Shown here: piece by piece, positions 1 through 6,069 of the stretch
How positions within the stretch are numbered: position 1 is the stretch's first letter
Layout of the letters: each line of letters opens with the position of its first letter
Assembly (NCBI GenBank): GCA_049600855.1
Contig: JBMYQA010000242.1
Coordinates: 1 to 9,604 of the forward strand
Reading direction: 5' to 3'
Length of the DNA stretch: 9,604 nucleotides
Origin: JBMYQA01 sp049600855
GTDB taxonomy: Bacteria > Bacteroidota > Bacteroidia > Cytophagales > Flammeovirgaceae
Program-made: the position numbers and the translations under genes
Notes under the pieces: generated by a model
Databases searched by the model: none
The model's input: the letters and a program-made list of their open reading frames with translations, nothing else
What the model was told of the DNA's origin: nothing

Positions 1-410
1 AGTTGGGTTTCTTCTAAAATCCGCTTTTTAATTTCTTGGGCAATGAGTGTAGCCGATCGCATGCCTTTTTTATTGCTCGTGACATCCAAGAAGGCTTCAT
101 CGAGTGAAAGTGGCTCCACTAAATCGGTATATTCGTAAAAAATAGAACGGATGATTTGAGAGGTCTCGCGGTAGACTTCAAAGCGTGCGGGGACAAACTC
201 AAGGTGTGGGCACTTTCTGATGGCGGTAGTAGATGGCATCGCAGAGCGTACTCCAAACTTTCTAGCTTCGTAGCTCGCAGTCATAATGACGCCTCGTTTT
301 TCGGGACTTCCCACTGCAATGGCTTTGCCACGTAATTCGGGAAAATCACGCTGTTCTACTGAAGCGTAGAATGCATCCATATCAATATGTATAATTTTCC
401 GTTGCGGCAT
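1..410 (-). CDS. dinB: DNA polymerase IV (Y-family), N-terminal part, runs off the left edge
   Basis: This is an error-prone translesion DNA polymerase of the Y family, acting at stalled forks. About 136 residues from the start codon (minus strand, ATG at 410-408) are in the window. The palm signature IDMDAFYASVEQ (residues 9-20) carries the metal-binding Asp10, with Tyr15 at the steric-gate position. The second catalytic motif SLDEAFLDV (102-110) supplies Asp104 and Glu105. Between them lie the conserved MTASYEARKFGVRSAMP block (43-59) and the CPHLEFVPARFEVY block. The start is well fixed because only a few residues precede the first catalytic motif, as is usual in the family. The finger, thumb and little-finger regions lie outside the window. 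Divergent from the membrane-protein gene at 558. No LexA/SOS box was recognised upstream. Confidence 0.96.
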   Translation of the reverse strand, partial: MPQRKIIHIDMDAFYASVEQRDFPELRGKAIAVGSPEKRGVIMTASYEARKFGVRSAMPSTTAIRKCPHLEFVPARFEVYRETSQIIRSIFYEYTDLVEPLSLDEAFLDVTSNKKGMRSATLIAQEIKKRILEETQ

Positions 411-439
411 GCCTGATTGCTTTTAGAGAAGTCCCTGAT

Positions 440-447
440 CAAATTTA
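440..447 (-). promoter_or_regulatory. Possible -7 element for dinB
   Basis: Read on the minus strand this is TAAATTTG, an exact match to the Bacteroidota -7 consensus TAnnTTTG, about 30 nt upstream of the dinB start codon. That would give a leader of roughly 20-25 nt. No good TTTG-type -33 element is seen at the expected distance of about 19 nt, so support is only moderate. Confidence 0.35.
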
Positions 448-471
448 CAAGAATTGTGAAATATTTTTATG

Positions 472-479
472 TATTTTTG
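472..479 (+). promoter_or_regulatory. Possible -7 element for the membrane-protein/DUF4129 pair
   Basis: TATTTTTG fits TAnnTTTG and lies 78 nt before the start codon at 558. The best upstream TTG (454-456) is only 15 nt away rather than about 19, so this is a weak call. It is the only consensus-like element I see on this strand in the 147-bp divergent gap. Confidence 0.3.
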
Positions 480-557
480 ACTCATCGAGATCGCTGAAGT
501 GATCATTTTCCATAAATCCTTCTACGCACACATCAAACATAAAGATTACCATTACCC

Positions 558-1511
558 ATGATAAACGACTCAAATCCAAGAATGATACTTCGCAAGAAAA
601 GAGATTTTGGTGAACGGATCAATGCCATATTTGAATTTATCAACCTCAATCAACGCGATTTTTACCGCGCAGTAGTACTCGTCATTTGTCCCTTAGCAAT
701 TGTAGGAGGTGTATTAGCTGGAATGATTTCGGGCTCACTTGAAGATATCGTTAATAACCCAGGCGATCCTACTGTAATGCTCAAAATTTTTGGCTCATTT
801 CCATTTTGGGGCGCAATGGTTTCAAGCATCTTAGGCTATAATATTGTGCTCACGGTGAGTAATGTATTCATTAAGCTTTACCTCAATAAAGTGGAAAATC
901 TTTCTGTAGAAACCATATGGAAGGAGATGAAAAAGTATATTCTTCCTGTTTTTGGTGTGCAGTTTCTATCAGCTATTTTCTTATTCATTGCCTATTTTTT
1001 GTCGATACTACTTATGGTAATGTTGGGGCAAATACATATGGCATTTATCATTATCGGGGCGTTCGGCGTTTTACTATTATTGGGTTACTTAGCAACGAAT
1101 TTTTTCTTAGTATACGCGATTGTTGTCATTGAAGAACATGGGGTATTTGGCTCTTTTGCTAGGGCCTTTTGGTTAATGCGCAACCACTTTTGGTCAACTT
1201 TTGGGTATTTCTTCGTCATATTTCTGATCTACATGGCCATCAGCTTTATTTTTACTGCTCCTGCCATTATTGTTGAGCAAATTGCAGCGTTACATGTGCT
1301 AGAAAGTGAATCTGCTGTATTTACCATGACCAAGATCGCAGCAAATATTTTTTCTAGTGTTGGAAGTTACTTGTTGTTGCCCGTTTTAATTCTTGCACCT
1401 ACTTTCCAATACTTTAACTTGGTAGAACACAAAGAAAGTACAGGGCTATTGGAACGCATTGAACAGTTTGGAATCAGAGAAGAAAAACGTGAGGATGAAG
1501 AAATTTATTAA
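558..1511 (+). CDS. Multi-pass inner-membrane protein of unknown function
   Basis: 317 residues, with about six hydrophobic segments near residues 36-56, 82-107, 127-154, 161-190, 211-239 and 258-284, a basic N-terminus (LRKKRDFGER) and a charged C-terminal tail (EEKREDEE). The stretch VIEEHGVFGSFARAF followed by WSTFGYFF (about 190-219) resembles the 'glycerophosphoryl diester phosphodiesterase membrane domain'/DUF975-like group of helical proteins. That is a fold-level resemblance only, and no catalytic motif is visible. The ATG at 558 is used; the ATG at 582 (Met9) is an alternative that removes only a short polar leader. The 3' end overlaps the signal peptide of the next gene by 17 bp, which points to translational coupling. 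By context it may work with the DUF4129 protein, but the function is not known. Confidence 0.85.
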   Translation: MINDSNPRMILRKKRDFGERINAIFEFINLNQRDFYRAVVLVICPLAIVGGVLAGMISGSLEDIVNNPGDPTVMLKIFGSFPFWGAMVSSILGYNIVLTVSNVFIKLYLNKVENLSVETIWKEMKKYILPVFGVQFLSAIFLFIAYFLSILLMVMLGQIHMAFIIIGAFGVLLLLGYLATNFFLVYAIVVIEEHGVFGSFARAFWLMRNHFWSTFGYFFVIFLIYMAISFIFTAPAIIVEQIAALHVLESESAVFTMTKIAANIFSSVGSYLLLPVLILAPTFQYFNLVEHKESTGLLERIEQFGIREEKREDEEIY

Positions 1512-2199
1512 CTTGAAGCCGATTGGTTGGCTGCTTATGGCTTGTTTCTGTTTCGTGTTGCCCATGCGTAGTATGGCACAAGCGCCAGATTCGCTAGCTG
1601 GACTAGAAAAAGTGAGGGCCTTTGATGCAGAAAAAATGGAGGCTTACAAAACGGATAGGGCCTTTGACTATGCAGAAGAGACGAAAGTAGAAACCTACTC
1701 GGTGTGGGATCACGTGCTACAGTTTTTAAATGATCTATTTCGGGATGATGGCAACCGAATGGTGCTAAAAGTATTGATGTATATCGTTTGTGGAGGCATC
1801 ATGTTAGTGGTTATTCTTCGATTGATGGGGGTAAATCCGCGACAACTATTTTATGGAAATCCAAGCCATCAATCCATGAAAGGAACGATTACTGAGGAAG
1901 ATATTCAACGAATAGACTTTGAAAGCCAAATTAGCCAGGCCGAAACAGAACAGAATTGGAAAGAAGCCATTCGATTACAATACTTATATGTACTCAAACT
2001 ATTTACTGATCAAGGTTTTATTACTTGGAAAATTGATAAAACCAATCACGAATATGAAATAGAACTTCAAGAAGATCGACTCAAGCAGCCTTTTCATCGC
2101 GTTACCCAAGTATACGAACACGTATGTTATGGGAACTTTGAGATCAACGAAATGCGTTATCAGCAGTTTAAAGGGCAGTTTGAAGAAGTAAGAACGTAA
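1495..2199 (+). CDS. DUF4129 domain protein with signal peptide and one membrane helix
   Basis: A membrane-anchored protein of unknown biochemical role. I start it at 1495 rather than the in-frame ATG at 1459, because the later start puts MKKFINLKPIGWLLMACFCF at the very N-terminus. This is a good Sec signal peptide, with probable cleavage after RSMA or MAQA (about residues 28-30). The 234-residue product then has a periplasmic stretch, a membrane helix (about 90-112) and a cytoplasmic C-terminal DUF4129 domain (about 155-230). The domain is recognised by EAIRLQYLYVLKLF, GFITWKIDKTNHEYEIEL and the final YEHVCYGNFEI (conserved W178, DKTN 181-184, YG 212-213). DUF4129 proteins are often encoded near MoxR ATPase, DUF58 and DUF4350 genes; none follows here. 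The gene overlaps its upstream neighbour by 17 bp and is followed by a 161-bp gap. Confidence 0.85.
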   Translation: MKKFINLKPIGWLLMACFCFVLPMRSMAQAPDSLAGLEKVRAFDAEKMEAYKTDRAFDYAEETKVETYSVWDHVLQFLNDLFRDDGNRMVLKVLMYIVCGGIMLVVILRLMGVNPRQLFYGNPSHQSMKGTITEEDIQRIDFESQISQAETEQNWKEAIRLQYLYVLKLFTDQGFITWKIDKTNHEYEIELQEDRLKQPFHRVTQVYEHVCYGNFEINEMRYQQFKGQFEEVRT

Positions 2200-2253
2200 G
2201 TTATTAGGTTATAGAACTCACCTAAACTCAATCTTCCTACTTTATCACCTTCC

Positions 2254-2284
2254 ATTGGTTTGTTTATAACTATTAATAGGTTTG
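2254..2284 (+). promoter_or_regulatory. Probable promoter of the kinase-like gene
   Basis: TAGGTTTG at 2277-2284 matches the Bacteroidota -7 consensus TAnnTTTG. ATTG (TTG at 2255-2257) lies exactly 19 nt upstream and fits the -33 element. Transcription would start near 2291, giving a leader of about 70 nt before the ATG at 2361. This means the kinase-like gene is probably transcribed separately from the DUF4129 pair. Confidence 0.55.
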
Positions 2285-2339
2285 ACTGTGAAAATTGAAT
2301 TTAATTGTAGATATTCATACTTTATATTTATCTCACAGT
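2285..2339. repeat. Spaced inverted repeat in the kinase leader (ACTGTGA / TCACAGT)
   Basis: ACTGTGA at 2285-2291 and TCACAGT at 2333-2339 are a perfect 7-bp inverted repeat separated by 41 bp. The left arm abuts the proposed -7 element and covers the expected start site; the right arm ends 21 bp before the start codon. TGTGA/TCACA half-sites recall CRP/FNR-family operators, but the 41-bp spacing is far too wide for a single dimer site. It may instead be two half-sites, an RNA stem, or chance. Confidence 0.3.
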
Positions 2340-2360
2340 TAGCTTATTTAATTCCAACCA

Positions 2361-3833
2361 ATGTATATTAACAAGCTTTGGCATAATCTGATTAACAAAG
2401 GTGCCAACTTTCACAATACATCATTTGCGCCCAAGCGAGCGAGAGCATTGAATGCTACACTCTTAATTACGGCTATGATTTGCTTGGTACTTGCAATAAA
2501 TGCATTTGTGGGAGGGCGAGTGAACAATGGTTGGATTCAAGTTGGTAGAGTGGTATTTTTGCTCACAAGCTATTTTATGTCAACAAAAGGCTTACATAAA
2601 CAAGCGTTTATGTTTTGCTTATTTGTATTGATTTTAGGAAACTTTTCATTTATTGTACTTCAAGAGTTTAATACAGGCAACGCTTATTCATACCTCGTTT
2701 TTTTAGTATTGATTTATTATTTCTTAGAGACTCGAACAGAGGTGATCTTGTATTATTTGCTGGTTTCCTTCTTCGGAATTTTGCATTATTACTTAGAGTT
2801 TGACATGAAAGTATTGCCGATTCAAACGCAACTCATTTCCTACATTTCCATCATTATCATTCTATTTTTCTTGTTAAAACTGTTTTTTACTGAAAATAGA
2901 GTATATCGTTTAAAAATGATTACTCGTCAGCAAAAGATGGAAGAGTTGAATGCGCAATTAAATGCGACATTGGAAGAGGCAAAAAATAATAGCATGGAGC
3001 TGGAGTTAGCAAATGCGAAAGTGCTCATTATGCAAAATCAACTATTGAGCGCAGGGAAAATTGCATCGCTTACTTCATTAAGTAAAGGAGCGTTAGAACG
3101 GATTTCTAACCCACTTAACTTCATTTCTGGCGGTGTTGGAGCCATGGATCAGGCATTAGGTGAATTACTGTACTTATTAGATACGTATAGAAAGCTCCCC
3201 AATATCAGTGATGCCGAAGAAAAACAACGCCTGTTGCTGGAGATTAAAAAGAAAGAGGAAGATTTAGATATTGAGGAACTCCTTCAAGATGTGATAGACA
3301 TTTCGCAAGATCTCCGTTTAGGCTTAGATCAATTATCAGAGTTAATGAATACACTGGCGATCTTTACCACGAAAGTCTCTCCTACGAATGTGCTTAAAAA
3401 TAAAGTAGATGTATTAATACAAGAGGCAATTCAGAAACTTCCTGAAGTTGATCAAAAAAGGGTTTTTGTAGAGGTTTCACCCAAGTTACCACGGGTAGAA
3501 GTTGAACCTAAAACATTTCAAATGGCGCTACTTGAGTTGTTGAAAAACGCATTAGAGTACACTACAGATAAAGTCGTGGTGAAAGCGTGGAGTATGGGAA
3601 AAAAGTGGGCACTAACTTTACAAGATATTGGTGAGGGGATGTCTGAACAGACTAAAATGAATGCACTAGAACCTTTTTTTACACTAGATAAGACTAATCG
3701 ACACAAAGGGTTAGGCTTAACATTGGCTTATCATATCATTTTACAGCATAAGGGAAACTTGGAAATTAATTCAAAAATTGGGGAAGGGACAACCATTTAC
3801 ATCACATTACCCATTACAAGCAAACCCGAATAG
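2361..3833 (+). CDS. 6-TM sensor histidine-kinase-like protein lacking the phospho-acceptor histidine
   Basis: 490 residues. Six membrane helices (about 31-50, 59-76, 81-100, 109-122, 127-146, 156-176) form the sensor. A coiled coil (about 180-230) leads to a degenerate dimerisation/phosphotransfer region and then a HATPase_c domain (about 375-488). ATP-binding motifs are intact: N-box ELLKNALEY with Asn396, G1 box DIGEG (422-426), F-box EPFF (437-440) and G2 box GLGL (450-453). The H-box should read like GIAHEINNPLNFI, but here it is GALERISNPLNFI (243-255): Glu246 stands where the histidine should be and Arg247 where the glutamate should be. NPLNFI itself is conserved, so the alignment is firm. 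Autophosphorylation at the normal site should therefore not occur. It may be a pseudokinase that partners another kinase, or a phosphatase or ATPase. No response regulator is adjacent. Confidence 0.85.
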   Translation: MYINKLWHNLINKGANFHNTSFAPKRARALNATLLITAMICLVLAINAFVGGRVNNGWIQVGRVVFLLTSYFMSTKGLHKQAFMFCLFVLILGNFSFIVLQEFNTGNAYSYLVFLVLIYYFLETRTEVILYYLLVSFFGILHYYLEFDMKVLPIQTQLISYISIIIILFFLLKLFFTENRVYRLKMITRQQKMEELNAQLNATLEEAKNNSMELELANAKVLIMQNQLLSAGKIASLTSLSKGALERISNPLNFISGGVGAMDQALGELLYLLDTYRKLPNISDAEEKQRLLLEIKKKEEDLDIEELLQDVIDISQDLRLGLDQLSELMNTLAIFTTKVSPTNVLKNKVDVLIQEAIQKLPEVDQKRVFVEVSPKLPRVEVEPKTFQMALLELLKNALEYTTDKVVVKAWSMGKKWALTLQDIGEGMSEQTKMNALEPFFTLDKTNRHKGLGLTLAYHIILQHKGNLEINSKIGEGTTIYITLPITSKPE

Positions 3834-3891
3834 GTGATCGGTAAAATCGTCATTCATGATACACACTTACGTATGTTTCCTTAAAAAACTA

Positions 3892-3920
3892 TTTCCATCC
3901 ATAGATAACCCCTATCTTTG
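3892..3920 (+). promoter_or_regulatory. Promoter of the outer-membrane barrel gene
   Basis: TATCTTTG at 3913-3920, followed by CGGC, is a typical strong Bacteroidota -7 element (TAnnTTTG). Transcription would start near 3927, leaving a very short leader before the ATG at 3944. The -33 region is poor: TTT at 3892-3894 is the only candidate at the right distance. The call rests on the -7 element and its position. Confidence 0.6.
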
Positions 3921-3943
3921 CGGCTTCAAAAAGAGCTTACATC

Positions 3944-5041
3944 ATGAAAAAACTGAAAACCATGCTTGTGCTACTGTTATGGAGCATTAGCGTACAAGTA
4001 GTAGGACAAACTGAAAAACCTCGGAAAAACATTATCCAACGGATGTTTGAAAAGGGAATCGTACTGGTGCCTGTCGCCTATTATTCACCCGAAACACGGT
4101 TGGCAGGCGGATTGGGCGGATTCTACTACTTTCGGTTTAATAAAGAAGATACGCTCACGAGGCCATCGAATATTAACCTTGCTGCAATTATTACGCAAAA
4201 TAGACAGCTGATTTTGCAATTACCCATGCAATTAGCTTTTCAGCAAAATACCTATCTGTTTAATGGCGAAGTAGGCTATTTTAAATTTCCCTTCCGCTTT
4301 TATGGAACAGGAAATGCGATTGATCTTGATCAGTTTGAAACCTATACGCCTAACATTGTTCGTGTGAAGGGGATTTTATACCGTAAACTGAAGGAGAAGT
4401 TCTTTGTAGGGCCAAGGTTGCGCTATGAATACCAAAATATGCAGCCGTTTGAGGAAGGAGGACGGTTGGCAAATGAGGAAATTATTGGGCAACAAGGAGG
4501 ACATTACGCTGGATTAGGGTTAGCGATGTTGTTGGATCAACGAAATAATATTTTTACGCCTACTAAAGGCTCTTATATCGAATTTAGTTCGTTGTGGGCA
4601 AACAAAGCATTGGGCAGCGATTACCAAGCAAATGAATGGTTTTTAGATGCACGAAAATACGTTCCATTAGGCAAATCGGTGTTAGCCGGACAGGTGTATG
4701 CCAAATACATTACAGGCGATCAGCCTTTTTACCTATTAGCTCAAATGGGTGGGTACTACCGCATGAGAGGCTATTTCCAAGGCGCTTATCGTGATAAAAC
4801 TTACCTTACTTCACAATTAGAATGGCGTTTCCCAATTATTGGTAGGTTTGGCGCAGCAGCTTTTGGAAGTGTAGGTCAAGTTTCTAATGACTTGGAAATC
4901 CAAACCGAACACCTGCGATTTGCAGGAGGCTTTGGGCTACGTTTCCGATTTAACGATCAGGAAAATATCAATCTGCGCATCGATTATGCCATGGGAAAGG
5001 ATACATCAGGCTTTTACTTTACCATTGCGGAAGCGTTTTAA
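3944..5041 (+). CDS. BamA/TamA-type (surface antigen D15) outer-membrane barrel protein without POTRA domains
   Basis: 365 residues. An N-terminal Sec signal peptide (MKKLKTMLVLLLWSISVQVVGQ, cleaved near residue 21) is followed directly by a beta-barrel. Alternating aromatic strands run from about residue 38 to the end, including LLDQRNNIFTPTKGSYIEFS (197-215), a stretch typical of the D15 family. RMRGY (273-277) matches the conserved (V/M)RGY/F loop-6 motif of BamA/TamA/FhaC barrels. The last strand, SGFYFTIAEAF, ends in Phe, the usual C-terminal signal for barrel insertion. There is no room for POTRA domains: only about 17 residues separate the mature N-terminus from the first strand. It is therefore unlikely to be BamA itself. 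A small Omp85-like transporter or lipase-associated barrel is more likely; the substrate is unknown. Its own promoter lies just upstream. Confidence 0.85.
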   Translation: MKKLKTMLVLLLWSISVQVVGQTEKPRKNIIQRMFEKGIVLVPVAYYSPETRLAGGLGGFYYFRFNKEDTLTRPSNINLAAIITQNRQLILQLPMQLAFQQNTYLFNGEVGYFKFPFRFYGTGNAIDLDQFETYTPNIVRVKGILYRKLKEKFFVGPRLRYEYQNMQPFEEGGRLANEEIIGQQGGHYAGLGLAMLLDQRNNIFTPTKGSYIEFSSLWANKALGSDYQANEWFLDARKYVPLGKSVLAGQVYAKYITGDQPFYLLAQMGGYYRMRGYFQGAYRDKTYLTSQLEWRFPIIGRFGAAAFGSVGQVSNDLEIQTEHLRFAGGFGLRFRFNDQENINLRIDYAMGKDTSGFYFTIAEAF

Positions 5042-5091
5042 GCAGGTATGTACTTTTGTGGTTTCCCTACAATTTGGGCAAGTCAAAGGCG

Positions 5092-5110
5092 TTAAACATT
5101 CTTAAACATT
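5092..5110. repeat. Tandem 9-bp direct repeat TTAAACATT, 10-bp period
   Basis: TTAAACATT occurs at 5092-5100 and again at 5102-5110, separated by one C. The 10-bp period is close to one helical turn, so both copies would face the same side of the DNA, as in some direct-repeat operators. It lies about 180 bp upstream of the FKBP start. Only two copies are present and no function is known. Confidence 0.4.
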
Positions 5111-5126
5111 TGGCAGATTAGTAGAA

Positions 5127-5163
5127 TACCCATTACTTCGCAACTTGAAAAGTTGCTTGGGTA
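5127..5163. repeat. Compound stem-loop between the barrel and FKBP genes
   Basis: GCAACTT (5140-5146) and AAGTTGC (5150-5156) form a perfect 7-bp stem with a GAA loop. An outer pair, TACCCA (5127-5132) with TGGGTA (5158-5163), extends it across an asymmetric internal bulge (7 nt against 1 nt). No T-tract follows on either strand, so it is not an obvious intrinsic terminator. It could be a leader structure for the FKBP transcript or a 3'-end structure for the barrel transcript. Confidence 0.5.
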
Positions 5164-5198
5164 GTGCTTACACAGGCCACGTTTTGATGTTAGAACTT

Positions 5199-5239
5199 GT
5201 CTATAATGAATAAGTGGTTATAACGCTAAAACTATAGAC
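5199..5239. repeat. Inverted repeat GTCTATA / TATAGAC around the palindrome GTTATAAC
   Basis: GTCTATA (5199-5205) and TATAGAC (5233-5239) are perfect 7-bp arms separated by 27 bp. Nearly centred between them is the 8-bp palindrome GTTATAAC (5217-5224). The element ends about 50 bp before the FKBP start codon. It could be an operator or a leader structure, but short AT-rich repeats also arise by chance. Confidence 0.35.
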
Positions 5240-5291
5240 GGCTTTCAGCAGTTTTAACCGAAGTATTAATTTGTTTCTACAACTGAGAATT

Positions 5292-5912
5292 ATGTATAAG
5301 AAGAGTGCTGCGTTTTTAATCGTTGCTTTCCTAATCACCCTCTGGTCTTGTGAAGAAACTGCAACGAGTACCTTAACACAAGCAGAGCGAGATGATCAAG
5401 TCATCCTAGATTATTTGAGTGATCAAAATATAACGGATTATGTAAAAACAGAATCTGGGATGTACTACAGGTACCTCACCCAAAACCCAACTGGAGCTGC
5501 TTTTTCCCAAGGTTTAGTGGCACAGTTAGGTTATGAAGGCAAATTATTTTATGGTGATATCTTTGATAGCTCCTTGTTGAGAGGTGACACGATAAAAGTA
5601 GAAGGAGAAACAGGAAGAATATTTAGTGAGTTTGCAGAAACAGCAGTCTCGCCCCCATTAGATACTGCTGGAGGCAGAACAGCCGATACGGTGTCTTGTG
5701 CGGCTTACACTGGATTTGTTATTCGTGGCTGGGTTGAAGCATTAGAAATTATCAAAACAGGGGAAAGTATGGAGTTTTATATTCCTTCTAACTTGGCTTA
5801 TGGCGCTGGTTCTAGTGGCATTATTCCAAATAATACGCCGATTATGTTCCGCATTGATGCCTATTCACCACGTATTTCTGTAACTGGTTTAGACGAGCGT
5901 TGCCCTAACTAA
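5292..5912 (+). CDS. FKBP-type peptidyl-prolyl cis-trans isomerase, lipoprotein
   Basis: A 206-residue envelope foldase, probably catalysing proline isomerisation in the periplasm. I start at the ATG at 5292; an in-frame TTG at 5271 only adds seven residues ahead of a good lipoprotein signal. MYKKSAAFLIVAFLITLWSC ends in a lipobox with Cys20 as the lipidated residue. The FKBP domain covers about residues 55-192. Ligand-pocket residues are mostly in place: Tyr81, FDSS with Phe91-Asp92, VIRGW with Trp147, LAYG with Tyr170, and Phe186 in IMFRID. Between FDSS and VIRGW there are about 48 residues where small FKBPs have about 17, giving an insertion of roughly 30 residues (about 97-140) with a Pro/Thr-rich middle and Cys136. 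Similar lipoprotein FKBPs in Bacteroidota include the gliding protein GldI, but identity with GldI is not shown. Confidence 0.9.
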   Translation: MYKKSAAFLIVAFLITLWSCEETATSTLTQAERDDQVILDYLSDQNITDYVKTESGMYYRYLTQNPTGAAFSQGLVAQLGYEGKLFYGDIFDSSLLRGDTIKVEGETGRIFSEFAETAVSPPLDTAGGRTADTVSCAAYTGFVIRGWVEALEIIKTGESMEFYIPSNLAYGAGSSGIIPNNTPIMFRIDAYSPRISVTGLDERCPN

Positions 5913-6042
5913 AATAAGCCAAGCTGAATGTGACTTCATGCTAAATAGCCTTTAGAAGAGCTACCAACACCTGCTGATGTTTTTATTGGAAACTTGGGCA
6001 GGTGTTGTTTATTTGTATTGTAGGTGGAAGGGCTTATTTTAG
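5909..6042. repeat. Perfect 12-bp inverted repeat enclosing the FKBP terminator
   Basis: CTAAAATAAGCC (5909-5920, overlapping the FKBP stop codon) and GGCTTATTTTAG (6031-6042) are exact reverse complements and enclose the 10-bp terminator stem at 5965-6007. The result is a nested structure filling nearly all of the FKBP-recF gap. No target-site duplication flanks it, so a miniature transposon is not supported. A folded 3' UTR is more likely. Confidence 0.5.
5965..6014 (+). terminator. Probable intrinsic terminator after the FKBP gene
   Basis: CAACACCTGC (5965-5974) pairs perfectly with GCAGGTGTTG (5998-6007) across a 23-nt loop that can itself pair a little (GTTT with AAAC). A T-rich run TTTATTTG follows. 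It lies about 50 bp after the FKBP stop codon and ahead of recF, so recF is probably transcribed separately. Confidence 0.65.
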
Positions 6043-6069
6043 CCAAATCGGTCAGCTTGTCATCATATC

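Noticed and set aside
1459..1494. Longer N-terminal start for the DUF4129 protein
   Set aside because: The extra 12 polar residues would bury the signal peptide; the ATG at 1495 gives a normal Sec signal with a smaller gene overlap.
2204..2225. Terminator after the DUF4129 gene (TTAGGT / ACCTAA)
   Set aside because: The stem is only 6 bp, AT-rich, and no T-run follows.
5048..5095. Tiny open frame (15 codons) after the barrel gene
   Set aside because: Too short, with no recognisable features and no promoter at proper spacing.
5271..5291. TTG start adding seven residues to the FKBP protein
   Set aside because: The ATG at 5292 is a better codon and places the lipoprotein signal directly at the N-terminus.
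5909..6042. Miniature transposable element bounded by the 12-bp inverted repeats
   Set aside because: No target-site duplication is seen, the left arm overlaps a stop codon, and the interior holds a terminator stem; a folded 3' UTR explains it better.
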